From the NCBI GenBank assembly GCA_028571685.1, contig CM053162.1, positions 64,778,351 to 64,842,350 of the forward strand: a DNA stretch of 64,000 bases. Reading direction: 5' to 3'. Below, piece by piece: positions 11,861-23,122 of the stretch (its first letter is position 1; every line of letters starts with the position of its first letter). Made by a program: the position numbers and the translations under genes. The DNA comes from Heterohyrax brucei. Its lineage: Eukaryota; Chordata; Mammalia; Hyracoidea; Procaviidae. Below the pieces are notes generated by a model. That model saw only the letters and a list, made by a program, of their open reading frames with translations, did no database searches and was not told the DNA's origin.

Positions 11861-12104
11861 CACACTGAGAACAGCAGACTATGATGTTAGAAGGAGTCTA
11901 GGTTCTTGATGACTCCATAATCACCACACTGGCCCTAGACCATGTACGCCAAGCCAAGTACAGATTTATTTTATTTGAGAGAGAAATAACTCTATTGGGA
12001 TGTTTTTTTCTCATATGTAGTTGGATCTACTCTAAACTAAGTGAAAGGCTGTACAAAAATTGGTAATACTAACTATTGGTCACTAATAATTTAATATAAT
12101 TACA

Positions 12105-12240
12105 AGCCAAGCCAAGTGCCGTTGAGTCAGATTCGACTCATGGTGACCCTACGGGCCAGGGTAGAATTGACCCCCAGAGTATTCAAGGAATGCCCGGTGG
12201 ATTTGAACTGCCGACCTTGTAGTTAGCAGTGATAGCACTT
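12105..12240 (-). repeat. AfroSINE, relatively well preserved
   Basis: gccaagtgccgttgagtcag, gattcgactcatggtgacc and gtggatttgaactgccgacc are little decayed, suggesting a younger copy. Its 5' end is truncated. Confidence 0.88.
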
Positions 12241-12423
12241 ATATTTAATATCTAAATGTAACTTCTAACTTTTTAAATATCAGAACCTTGATGCAAGAAT
12301 GCACACAACATCAAGTCTGTTTCGGGTATCCTCATTTTCAAATTCCTTTTCAACATAAATTAGTAATTTGATTAAGTGATTTTAGGGAAAGAAATCTCAC
12401 ATGTCTTCAAGGCATGCAGAAGC

Positions 12424-12575
12424 TAAAACCTATTGCCACTGAGTCAGTTCCAACTCATAGCTGCCTCACAGAACAGAGTAGAACTGCCCTATAAGATTTC
12501 CAAGCAGTGACTCGTGGATTCCAACTGCCAACCTTTTACTTAGCAGCCAAATTCTCAACTACTCTGCTATCAGGG
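12424..12575 (-). repeat. AfroSINE, short type
   Basis: Reverse copy with ttgccactgagtcagttcc, agaacagagtagaactgcc and gtggattccaactgcc. Confidence 0.88.
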
Positions 12576-12635
12576 AATCATTGCAGGCCTTAGTCTTTGA
12601 AATTTAATGTACTGGGCAATTTAAGAAAGCAAACG

Positions 12636-12941
12636 ACAACCATCCCTTGATATCTACAGGGAATTGATTCCAGGACCCCACGGGCACAACAACCTGCAGA
12701 AGCTCATGTCCATTATGGAACATGGCATAAGACTTGCAGATAGTCTGCACATATCCTCCCGTATACTTGAAACCACCTCTAGATTACCATAGTGTCTCTA
12801 TGAGTCTGAATTGACTAGATGACAACAAGGTTTGTATTTGATGTTTTTTTTTTTTTTTTTACTTTACTTGTAACACATAATGCACTGTAAATGTTATGTA
12901 AATAGTTATTATACTGCATTCTTTAGGGAATAATAACAAGC
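12636..12941 (+). mobile_element. MER2-like Tigger DNA transposon, interrupted by a SINE fragment
   Basis: gggaattgattccaggaccc, cacatatcctcccgtatact and atgttatgtaaatagttatt follow the MER2 consensus as I remember it. The element breaks after cctctagattac (12787) and resumes near 12861 with actttacttgtaacac. The insert is a 3' AfroSINE piece with a T-rich tail. No transposase frame remains. Confidence 0.65.
12788..12860 (+). repeat. AfroSINE 3' fragment with T tail, inserted in the MER2-like element
   Basis: Only the last ~45 bases of a SINE (ctatgagtctgaattgacta) are present, plus a run of T. It splits the older DNA transposon, so it is the younger event. Confidence 0.7.
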
Positions 12942-13177
12942 TATGAGATGAACGGTACTCAGACAACACACGCTGCAGCCTGAGGAGCTGGGGGCTGGGG
13001 GCTGGCTACAGCAGGGTACGCCTGCACGCTACTGCCTTCCCTGCACTCAGCAGAGCGCTCTCGGTGCACCGAATTCCACTTTCACTTTGGGGAGCTTGGT
13101 TATTATTGAAGTTTTGTTGGGGAAACTTTATTTATTAAAAACAATGCATTTTGAAATTTCACACTTAAAAAAATTGG

Positions 13178-13223
13178 GTACCTTTATGAGTCGGCATCGA
13201 CTCGATAGCACTGGCTTGGCTTT
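13178..13223 (+). repeat. AfroSINE/RTE 3' terminal fragment
   Basis: tatgagtcggcatcgactcg and atagcactggcttggct are present without any upstream SINE body. Confidence 0.75.
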
Positions 13224-13463
13224 ACCTTTATGTAGTAAGAAAGAAATGTAAGAACGAATGCTAGAAGGTGGAATCTTTTATTGGGATTTTTCAATGTGAT
13301 AACATACTACAAGAGAAGAGAAGGTGGCAAAGAAATGAACTTATAAATCATGTATTAGTTACTCATCACACATTTAGTGGGGGAAATGAGAACTATTCAG
13401 TCACATTATCTTTATGGATCTTACGGACTTCTTGGTAGACATATAATTAAGTAATTTTCAGAG

Positions 13464-13491
13464 CCAGCCAAACCAAGTGCCGTTGAGTCGG
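13464..13491 (-). repeat. AfroSINE/RTE terminal micro-fragment
   Basis: Only about 27 bases (ccaaaccaagtgccgttgag plus tcgga) are present, with no SINE body on either side. Confidence 0.7.
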
Positions 13492-13589
13492 AGCAGTGTG
13501 TTTTAAAAACAGTGATACAGGAAACATGCCATGTTCTAGCAGAATATCAAAGAAGACTTCTCGGAGGCAGTTTCAGTGTATCAATGACT

Positions 13590-13748
13590 GACTATGGCAC
13601 CTCCAGCAAGTTACTTCAACTCTTGGAACTTCAGGTCCCTCGTTTATTTTTAATGATGATGACAGTGTTTCCTTTACAGGATGATTGTAAAAAGATTATA
13701 CATTTAAAATTCTTGTTATAGTGCTTGGTGCATAGTAAGCACTCCATG
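13590..13748 (+). repeat. MIR SINE
   Basis: agttacttcaactcttggaa, ggatgattgtaaaaagat and tgcttggtgcatagtaagca follow the MIR consensus to its 3' end. Confidence 0.75.
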
Positions 13749-15205
13749 TATCTTAGCTAGTATAATAAAAATTGTTGTTATTAGACCCAGCTGCCCCACA
13801 AAGTATCATTTCACTTTTTAAATAAAAAGTAAAAGCTCATGAAGATGAATAATGTTTCCCAGTACCAAGATGGATTAGAAAAGGCAGAGTTGGCTTCCAC
13901 ACTCATGTCTAACAGCAATACTTGCTTATCATTTTAATATCTACCTTAGGGGCACTTGGTATTTTCTTTCAGATCTATGACAATCAAAATCATGTAGCTG
14001 TTATGGCTTTATACTTGGGTTTTGTTGCAAGCAAGTGCTAGGACTTGAGGAATGCTTTTGGCCTATCCATCTTCATGGAGCCATCCAACGCTGTGTTGAC
14101 CTGGACCAGTGTAAGAAAGGCAATGGTGGAGTTACACACTGGTAGGGAATCTGTGAAAATCCAGTGCAAATCTATATGTGTATCTCTCTCTTTAGATCAA
14201 TGTGCCCAAACTGATTTGCTCAATTAGTGGCTGACACTGGCTTCCTAACAGTCAGCTGCTTCTAGAATATGATGGTGTTACATCTCTACCAAGAGAAGCT
14301 TTTACCACTATTTAAAGGGAGATGCATATGGAAAAACAAGCAAACAAACGAAAAACGAGGTTCCCTACTATTTCTCTAGCTCCAAATAAATTCTCAAATA
14401 ATAATGAATACAGAATATTCTGGCAACTGCTTCCTTCCATGGAACAGGCAAACCACGTGCAAAGCAATTTGGGAGTTAAATTCAGAACTGATCCTCGTCA
14501 CTGTGATCTGAGACTCATGATCCACACCAGAGCTCATTCTTATGTCTCAGGGAATTTTAAAACACTTCTTTAAGGCCTTCCTCTTCTTTCATCTTTGACC
14601 ACTTCTAGAAATTTGTATAGACTGACAGCTGTAGGGTAACAGCTATTGTCCACAAAGAAAAAAATGGATTAAAAAAAAAAAAAAAAAACCTTAGCTCTTC
14701 AAGTGATTGTTATTTCAAACATATGGTTATGAAATTAATGCTTTTCAACATGGACCACCTAGGTTAGGCCCTGCACTGGCTTGTAAACTTGACTTTTTTT
14801 CCAGTCATGATGGCAATTCTAACCTATTTAGGACCTTTGCCTGGATCCCTTATCTTGGCACTCATTGGCAAATGTACAACAACTTGGCTCCTGTCCTCAT
14901 TAACTCCTGGAGCATGACTATGAAAGATGAAAGGCAGTTTTTTGAATATTTAGCCTCATTCCTTTCCTTCAAGGAAATTCAACAGCATTACTTAGGAACT
15001 CATTATACCTAGTAACTGTCATTCTTAGAAAGTTCTTTCTCATGCTTAACTAAAGTTTAAATTAATTTTCTGAAGACCATACTTATTGCCATTAAACACT
15101 GTTTTCCTTAAATCTTGTACTGCTACTAATAATTTAATTATTGCTATGTTTTTGGAAACTTCTCTCAAGAATATAGAAACATAATGAGTCAGTTTTGTTG
15201 TCTTA
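13749..15205. other. Unannotated intronic sequence
   Basis: Contains the A tract at 14660. Frames at 14322-14573 and 14707-15012 are unrecognised and probably chance. Confidence 0.55.
14660..14689. repeat. A-rich tract
   Basis: An uninterrupted A run of about 18 lies after gattaaa. It could be a retroposon tail, but no body is recognised. Confidence 0.7.
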
Positions 15206-15370
15206 CAGAGATTCAGAAATGCTGGTATGGAAAGGAATCACTTGGGATGCGTTGGGGAGTGGGGTAGTTAAACAAGCATTTCCAGGACCTACTTCCAAAA
15301 CTCTATAATCTTGGAGGTCTGAAGAGTTGTCTCAAGATCCTGCATTTCTACAGGGTTACCCCCACACTCC
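15206..15370 (+). mobile_element. hAT-type (MER5/MER20-like) remnant
   Basis: The order 'gaatcacttgggatg', 'ggacctacttccaaaactct', 'aagatcctgcatttcta' resembles old non-autonomous hAT elements. Identity is from memory only. Confidence 0.35.
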
Positions 15371-15559
15371 TGCTGGGATTGGCAAACAGATGGTCATTTG
15401 AGTGTTTAAGAAACACTCATTAAGATCAGCAGGGGGCAGGAAAATGTCTTTGACATTCAGCCCCAACTTATCTTCATCCTGTAATAATTTTCTCCACCAT
15501 TCCAACCCCCATGATATTTTCAGCCCAAGGCAGTATTGGATACATGTCTGTAACGGTGC

Positions 15560-15880
15560 TATGGGTTTCTGTTTCTGTCCTGGGACAGTTTTCTTCTTTT
15601 TCTCTGCCTGGAAACCTCTCTGCCTTATTCATGAAGAAGCAGCCCAAATATTACCTCCTTTAGGAAACTTACTCTGGTTCTCCCTCTTTCTCTACATGAA
15701 TGCCCTTATTACTTAGTGTACATTTTTATTGGAGTAATTAATATAATCTCCCATAGCTACTGATTTAAGTGTTTATTTTCCACCGTGATTCCATCTATGC
15801 GTCCTAGCTCTTGGGACAGTGTCTATCACATGTTATATAGTCCTTCATAAACATCCGCTGAGATATAAATGTAACCGATA
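15560..15880 (+). repeat. L2-like LINE 3' end
   Basis: The pattern tattacctcctttaggaaac, tctacatgaatgccctta, gtgtttattttccaccgtg and ttgggacagtgtctatcac follows the L2 3' end. Confidence 0.5.
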
Positions 15881-17968
15881 CCCTATTTCTCAAATGGCCT
15901 CTGGGAACAAATATGGCGGCAGGAAACAGTTGACATTCTTATCCTTGTTCACTTGGGACAAAGATAATCATGATTTATCTAATTTCCATTATCTATAATA
16001 ATTTTGTTTAACAGAATTACATATATATCCCTGTTTGATTATTTCTCCTGAGCTACTCATTTTAAAAGAGCACTTAGCTTTTCAAAACTAACTGTGCCAC
16101 TTTATCAGTTCCAGATAGACAAGTTTAGCCTTTGAAAACATTTTTTCCAACAAATTCCAGAAGTTAATTTTTATAGCACGACAGGAAATTAGGATATTCT
16201 ACTAGGTGATCTAAACTAACTTCTTATATATTTGCTAAGTTCTTACAGACTGAGAAAGAGGCTAGGTAATATTCTGTTAGAAAGGTCACAGTAATAACTT
16301 AGAAGAAACCTGGAAAGCAAGTCATATGAAAACCAGTGGTGTCGAAGTAATGCAAAGTGTACATTGCCAATCATCTGTGAGTCTACAGCAGAAGGGAGGC
16401 TGTCCAGTATAAGCACTCCTTTTTGTCAGCGTGGGTAAATCATGCCCAAGTCAACAGGCTCTGTCCAAGTATATCAGGGAGAGACTTGCATGAAAATGTG
16501 CCCTATTAGTGTTCAAACATCAGTGTGGTCTGTTGGAAGAGAGTTTGCTGTGACTCCCTGTCATTTCGGGGAAGCTTCTGGCTTCAGGAAGTTATCATTG
16601 TTACATGGATTCTTAATAGCTTGTGGACATTTCTGTCACTCTGCACTGTTTCTAAACCTGTGTCACCTGATCTGGATCCGTGACCTGGAACAGTTGGGCC
16701 AACAAAACCTACTCCGAGTTAGAAAGAGAAAGGTTTCTTAGGACGTATGATTCCCCTGGAGACTCGGCAGCAACACTGTCTGTTCTCCGTGGAGTCTCAA
16801 AAGACAATTTTTACATCAGAGTTGATGTATCACTTCAACAAGAAATACTTCATGTTTTAAAGCACATAACCCACAGATAACTGTGTGCATCACAAAATAG
16901 TCACAATAAACTATTAAACTACAGATATGTGTGTCGGACACTGGACTCTAATCTGCGCGTTGTAACAGGTAAAGACAAAACTTATACAAAAAATTCCTCA
17001 GCTAGTAAAACTAGGCTGCCAAGTTCACTCCGAGCTAAGGAGCAAGAAGGAAAGTTGCAGATACAGAAAATGCCAGGCAGCCTTCCTAGCTGCTGTTTTC
17101 CAGCCTGAAGGCCATTTCTCAGGAGAGCAAAGGAGAGGAGGGAGATCAAGGTCACAGGAGCTGAGAGGGCTCTGTGCCCCTTTGGAAACAGGCCAGTGCA
17201 GAAGCCAGAGTAGCTGGTGCAGCAAAAAAAATACTTAACAGATAATTTAAAGTATCATTATGATATTAGTTATGTGAAGCTCTCAATTATACATTCTGAA
17301 AAGAGGAAAACATGTTATAAGGTATTAGGGTTACACTGTCAGAGGCAACTCCTTCTTACTGTCTTTAGAAAACCCGAACATCTCTGATCTAGATCCTTCC
17401 TGTTTCCCTCATTCTCCATTTTTATCTATGTCTCTTTCATAGTTGACGCTGTCAGTGACCAGGTGTAACTGAGACAACGGCGGCTTAATCCCATCTTAAT
17501 CTAAAGTAGCTGCAGTTCTCTCCCCTGTGGCCTCCTCAGTTCCTCCATAGACTTGGACCTCCTGATGTGAAGTCAGTGCGGGATTCAGGAGAAAGAGATA
17601 CATGAAACTTATGGAGCTGGACTAGGAGAAAAAGCTCTTGATTTTGATGCATGGCACGTCTAACCGCAAGTTCTCCTCTCTACAGTTGTGCAGTCTCAAG
17701 TCCCGGGAACACTTTTCTAACCAATGGCATGCATCCAAACCACTCTGGTCAAAGTCGGTTGAAACTTCAGCTTCTAAGAAAGCCTTTCTTATGGAATCCC
17801 GTTCACCCCAGACCAAAGGGATAGTTCTTACTTGTTGGAGCAATTACTGTTTTCATCTCTAATTTGGCACTTAACATGCAGCTAAACTCCCCAAAGAGGT
17901 CACACATCCCTCAAGCACAAAAGCCAGGCTTTCGACTTCTTTTACCCGCCATAGAACGGAAGTCAAAA
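15881..17968. other. Unannotated intronic sequence, no recognised repeats
   Basis: About 2 kb without a recognised repeat; one of the repeat-poor stretches. No exon signature. Confidence 0.55.
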
Positions 17969-18181
17969 ACCCAAAGCCCAACCCACTGCCATCCAGCTCA
18001 TTCTAATTCATAGCAAGGCTACAGAATGGAGGAATAACAGCACCATACTGTTTTCAAGGATACAAATCCTCTACGGAAGCCAACTGCCACATCTTTCTGT
18101 CAAAACGTTGCTGGTAGGTTGGACTACCAAACTTTTGGTTAACAGTTGAGTGCTTTAACCACTGTGTCACCAGAGCTCCTC
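17969..18181 (-). repeat. AfroSINE 1 of a five-copy array, long type
   Basis: Reverse copy ending ctgtgtcaccagagctcct. It contains the longer middle with gaagccaactgccacatctt. Confidence 0.85.
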
Positions 18182-18190
18182 TCTAGGCCA

Positions 18191-18344
18191 TAAAACCCAT
18201 TGTAGTTTAGTTGATTCCAACTTATAGTGACCCCACAGGGCAGAGTAGAATCGCACCATAGAGTTGCAAAGAGTGGCTGGTGGATTCGAACTGTCAGGCT
18301 TTGGTTAGTAGTCTGAGCTCTTAATCACTGTGCCAGCAGGGCTC
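18191..18344 (-). repeat. AfroSINE 2 of the array
   Basis: Reverse copy from cccattgtagtttagttgat to gtgccagcagggctcc, with tggtggattcgaactgtc in the B-box region. Confidence 0.9.
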
Positions 18345-18349
18345 CATAA

Positions 18350-18525
18350 ACCAAAACCAAACCAAACTGTTGCCACTGAGTCGACTCCAGTTCATTATAC
18401 CCTAAAGGATGGAGTAAAACTGTCCCCTAGAGTTTCCAAGGAGCACCTAGTGGATTTGAACTGCTGAGCTTTTTTGATTAGCAGTCATAGCACTTAACAA
18501 TTATGCCACTGGGTTTTCAGGGCTC
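18350..18525 (-). repeat. AfroSINE 3 of the array
   Basis: Reverse copy beginning with the tail-derived ccaaaccaaactgttgccac and ending cactgggttttcagggctcc. Confidence 0.9.
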
Positions 18526-18530
18526 CATTC

Positions 18531-18702
18531 AACACAAAATCCCACTGTCACTGAGTCAACTCTGACTCACAGAGACCCTACAGAACAGAGTAGAACTGCT
18601 CCATAGAGTTTCCAATGAGCACCTGGTGGATTCAAACTGCTAGCCTTTTGGTCAGCAGACATAGCACTTAACTACTACTCCACCGGGGTTTCCAGAGCTC
18701 CA
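18531..18702 (-). repeat. AfroSINE 4 of the array
   Basis: Reverse copy with cagagtagaactgctccat and gtggattcaaactgctagcc, ending tccagagctccat. Confidence 0.9.
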
Positions 18703-18705
18703 TAA

Positions 18706-18870
18706 ACCCAACCAAACCCATGGCCATCCAGTCGATTCTGACTTACAGCAACCCAACAAGACAGAGTAGAACTGCTCCACACAGTTTAGAAGCAGTGCCT
18801 AGTAAATTCCAACTGCCAGCTTTTTGGTTATCAGCTGTAGCACTTAACCAGCATATCAAGATTTCAAGGG
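18706..18870 (-). repeat. AfroSINE 5 of the array
   Basis: Reverse copy with catccagtcgattctgactt and gacagagtagaactgctcc. It ends less well at catatcaagatttcaagggc. Confidence 0.88.
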
Positions 18871-21417
18871 CTTTACAGTAACCACAAATTTCCTGCTCAT
18901 TGGCCTTCCAAACACTGTATGGGAATACTTGCAATACTGTATTTGAAATTTTGAATTTTGGAGTGCCAGTGAGAAGCCCACCTTCATCCATTACCAAATA
19001 GACTAGATTATTTTTTCATCTCAAATAACTGAAGCATCACAAAGACATGGAATAAAAAAAAAAATGTTTTCCAAATAAACACACAATTAACTATCATCAA
19101 CTTGGCTTCTTCTCAGAATATGTCAGGTGATACAAAACTTTATAAGTGGTTTATATTCAGCAGATTACTCAAATGATATTGTTCATTTAAAAGAATCTGG
19201 AACACTTACATCTGTTGTTAACCAGGAAGCAGCCCATCAGATAGAGCTACAAATTTAAAGCCTAGCTGGGGCTAATTATTTTTCTGGTTTGAATAGCTCT
19301 ACGTCCAATTTAAAAGTTATAGCTCATCAGCTTTCCAATACCTTTCCAATAAACCATTCCCACAAAAGCATATCATAAAACCATGAAGTTTTAGAGGATG
19401 CATACTTTAGGATAGATCTTTTAGCTGATCTACATATATGCTCTCATTTTACAAATAAGACAATCGAGGTACAAGTGAGCTAATTAATTCTTTGAGTTAG
19501 CTGACATCAATGACAGAAAATGAACTAGACCCAAATGAATGTAACTTGTATTAAACTTCACAGTCCTGTCGAGCACAATATATGTATGTATTTTAAAAAC
19601 TGTAATTTTAATACATACAAAATTGATTTTTTTTAAAAAAACACTGGACACCACTGCAAATGAAGCATGCACATGAAGATATACGAGTGCATGCAGAAGG
19701 CATTCCATGAGACTCCGAGTTCGCACAAATGCACAACACAACCATTCTTCACTCATGAAGTTTAAAGATGATTGTGTTCCAAGGGTTTGTAAAATATGAG
19801 CATTTCTTACCTGGCAGCTGTATCACAGGTTGATAAAAGACTTTAGAAACTCCAGCTATGATTAGACATCAGATTTTTCTGGCACTGAGCGTTTGCTTCT
19901 AGCCGGGTTTCAAGGGGCTAGCACTTTTAACGGAAAGTGAGCCACACACTTCAGAGGGATAAGGCAACGTGTGAAATGCTTGCATCGCTGCCACATTGCA
20001 AACACTGAACTCACTGCAAACACTGAACTCACCGCAGGTGATAATCCCACAGATCTTCCTATTGTTCAGTTACACCTGATTTTCCTTACCCAACCTGAAA
20101 CCTCCTGAAGCTAGCATCGCCTCTTGCTGTTTCCAAAGCTTAGGTGGAGAAACAACTTTAGAACTCCCCTTTCTGGGGTCTGAAAAGGCCCTGATGAGCT
20201 TTAATGCTTTCGAACAACAATGGCTCCATAGATTTGTGGGAGGGACGGAGTTATACACGTAACAGAGAAAATGCTCTTAAGAAGGCAAGGACTTTTTATT
20301 TTAAACTGCCCTTAATTCCTGGAACACCAGTGACCATGCTTGGCTAGTTAACTAGGAATCCGTGCTTTAAAGAATGAGTGCTACCTTCCTAACTGATGTC
20401 ATAATACCCAGGATCCACAGCAGCGACTACCATTCCACCCAGAAGTAAACCAACAAGGTCTCATGTGATGCGAGTCAAACCCTTTAAAAACACAGACCCT
20501 CAGGCTTCAACAGCCTTGAAAAATTTAACCACCTCCAGGAACTTCCTTTGTCCTTTAATATAAAAGCTGGCATCTTGACAGTTTTAATAAGTTCCCAGAA
20601 AGAATAAAGAGAGAAATAGAGAAAAATGCCACTCCTGTTGATCTTTTCTTTCTAAACATAAAGGCATACAAAAGAACTAATCACTAATAAAAGAAACCTA
20701 AAGGAAACAAAGAGCTGTCACTTTTCCCAGCTCTTAACTACCAAGACAGCCTACAAAAGAGCAGCAGTGTCATGATGGGCAACAACAACAAAACGGTGCT
20801 AAGTTTGGTTGTGGTATCTTGAAATAGCTACCCCCTTAAACTTGGCATGATCCATCACTTTTAAACACAACTTGAGTTTTTGATTTAGAAAAACCTCATT
20901 TATTGACCAAATTTGTTGGTCAGTAACACCCAAATTTGTAGATAACCATTATACATCAGGCTCTTCTTATTTTCACCCCACGATTTTAGGAACAAAGGCT
21001 GATTCTCTGGGAAGATATTGACAAATGGTATTCAATGACCCTGAAATCTGCTCAACAAAGAAAAATGCATCCTCCCAACTAGCTTTCCTTGGAGAAACTC
21101 ATCAAAGGACTCCAGATAGGATTTGCTCCACATGTGTAATGATTTTCAGTCTTGATGGCAAGAAAGATTGAGAAATAGAGGAATGAAAACACCATTTTCA
21201 CTTCTCAAGCTTACATCATGCTTGAAGAAATCTATCTGTGGTGTGAAATTCCTGATCCACAGAAACGGTAAATAGGTTCTTTGCTTGCCCTTAGTCACCT
21301 AACACTAAGTAAGGAGGGCACGAATGGGTATATCTTCCCTTCCCTGAAACCACCCCCTGCCTTCAGAAATAATGTGTACAGTGACAGACAGATTAAGTAG
21401 AAATGGAAGTTACTCAC
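18871..21417. other. Intron downstream of exon E, SINE-free
   Basis: Unique sequence with a short tandem duplication (ctgcaaacactgaactcac twice near 19995-20035) and a GCAUG motif (minus strand, about 21216). No C-terminal CTNNA2 exon was seen. Confidence 0.55.
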
Positions 21418-21561
21418 CATGGAGGAATCACCGCTTCCACTCCCGATCGGAGCTCCCTCAGCACAGGTTGGGAGGTGGGTGGAAAGTTGACTAGCCCTGC
21501 CCCCATCTATGACATCACAATCTACCTCATAAAAGGTAGTGAAAGTGCTCTGAACTCCTGT
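21418..21561 (-). CDS. CTNNA2: CTNNA2 exon E: 48-residue neural cassette exon (alpha-N-catenin II)
   Basis: This exon has 144 bases (48 codons, phase 0/0). The acceptor is GAAATCAG and the donor is ATG|GTGAGT, a near-consensus donor. The peptide begins TGVQSTFTTFYEVDCDV, continues through GGRASQLSTHLP and ends GSGSGDSSM. This is the insert that distinguishes the longer alpha-N-catenin II isoform, and it is spliced into the actin-binding domain after the SG of exon D. The insert is hydrophilic, rich in Ser, Thr and Gly, and holds two Cys, so it is probably a surface loop. The 50 bases before the acceptor are almost pure pyrimidine in the transcript, with repeated CUCUCU. That fits repression by a polypyrimidine-tract-binding protein outside neurons, but this is an inference. 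Confidence 0.96.
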
Positions 21562-21563
21562 CT

Positions 21564-21621
21564 GATTTCCGAGAGATACAGAAAAGAGAGAGTGAGAGAG
21601 AGAGCAAGAGAAAAAAAAAAA
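21564..21621 (-). promoter_or_regulatory. CU-rich splicing control tract upstream of the neural exon
   Basis: Read on the minus strand, a U11 run is followed by a long CU-repeat stretch (several CUCUCU/UCUCUC units) and then UUUUCUGUAUCUCUC, ending just before the exon E acceptor. It serves as the polypyrimidine tract. It also offers clustered CU motifs of the kind bound by PTBP1/PTBP2, which typically repress neural cassette exons in non-neural cells. The other four acceptors in the window do not have a comparable CU-repeat tract. The regulatory role is inferred. Confidence 0.55.
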
Positions 21622-22552
21622 TTCCATAGCCTATTTGGGAAGGGATTAGGGAAGTGGAAGAGGGAATGGGTACTTGGGAAAAAGAGGCATATGAAGGAAT
21701 CAGTTGCTGAAAGAGATACATATGGGCCTTATTGAATTGGAACAGGCTGGGCATTTGGATTCCTCATGGCTCTCTTGAACCGACAAATGGACCACTTGGG
21801 AGGAGGATGAAGAAGCATCCTGCCTTGTCACCCATTAGAGGGGACAATGGTAGCGGGGTTCAAAGGGGATGAATCCCCTATTTAAAACATTGAAGATCAC
21901 CAAGAAAGAAAGCAAGGGCTACAGCTCTTAAAGCCTGGAACAATTTGCAAGGATCGCAGATGCCTTTCTCGAAGGTTCCATTGCCCTGCTGTGTGACCTT
22001 CATCAAGATTTCGGCCTGTGCACATGCTGCCAGTACATGGTTCTAAAAGAATACTTACCTCTTTCATTGGGATCACTGAAGGACTAATGCATTCATGGTT
22101 GTTAGAACTGCAACTCTTTTTACTCTTCTTTTTTGCACCTTAGGGCGGGTTTTGTGAGGGGCACAATTTAAAAGATAAACCAACAACCAGGGTCTGTTTT
22201 TTTCTCCTTAGAGTCCTTTTTAAAATTTTCCCTTCAATATAAAATATTATCGACAATCTTGATTAAGTTCTTTTGTACCTGCCCCAAATAACAGATATCT
22301 AAAGGGAATATTTGGATTACATTTTCAAAACTGGAGAAAACTCAAAAGGCAAGACTGCTACAATCCTAAGATCTCCCACTCTGCCAGACTCAAGATGTCA
22401 AATTCACGTGACTGAATGATGATAACTGACTAAACTCTTTTGTCACATGCAACTCTGCTGTGGTCATATAGTCACCGTTTGAGTTACCCTCTGGGTCCAA
22501 TTCTTTTGGGAAAACAGGCAGGATGGAATAAGAATATGCAGAACACTAAGGT

Positions 22553-22569
22553 CTTTTTTTTTTTTTTTT
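22553..22569. repeat. Poly(T) tract
   Basis: A run of about 17 T lies in otherwise unique sequence. It is a possible minus-strand retroposon tail, but no body is recognised. Confidence 0.7.
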
Positions 22570-23089
22570 AACAATAGAGATTTTGAAGTTTTAAAATACT
22601 TTGGAAATGCTCCAAGTTGTTGAGTGGGTATTACAGCAAAACGAAAGCAAATGGGAGACACTGAAGAGTAACCAGTTCTGAAAAGATCGATACGGGAGCT
22701 AGACCTTTGTTGCCCAGTGGAGCATATCAAGAGTGAAAACAGCTCTTTCCACAGGAAGTATTTTGGTAAAGCAAAGACTCCAAGTAATAAATTACTATTC
22801 ACAGCATCGTAAATGGGTAAAGCTCCAAGCCTGTTTCTAGAAAATTTCTTACTGGAGATATTAAATTCTTTTTTTTTTCAAGCAATAGAATCATTTCTAA
22901 TTCTGTCATTCTGAGCTCTTTAACTACATATGTGTATTCCAATAATTACAATTTAAAATAAAGCAGATTGGCAGATCAGAGCAGTACGAGGAACAGAAGT
23001 TACTAAGTTCAGAATGATTATGGATTTAGTAACATCACTCTCAACTTGCACTTTAAAATAAATGTAGACTTAAAGACAATAGGACAGAA

Positions 23090-23122
23090 TATATATATAT
23101 ATGTGTATGCATGTATATATCC
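23090..23122. repeat. Imperfect TA/TG repeat
   Basis: Short TA repeat followed by tgtgtatgcatgtatatat. Confidence 0.75.

Noticed and set aside
17969-18870. Cluster of tRNA genes
   Set aside because: The units contain tRNA-like promoter motifs but no cloverleaf-forming tRNA body. They are SINEs.
1-21417. Expected C-terminal CTNNA2 exon(s) and 3' UTR
   Set aside because: I read the minus strand of this region for the well-conserved C-terminal alpha-catenin motifs and found none. A profile search would be needed to exclude a missed match, but the exon probably lies beyond position 1.
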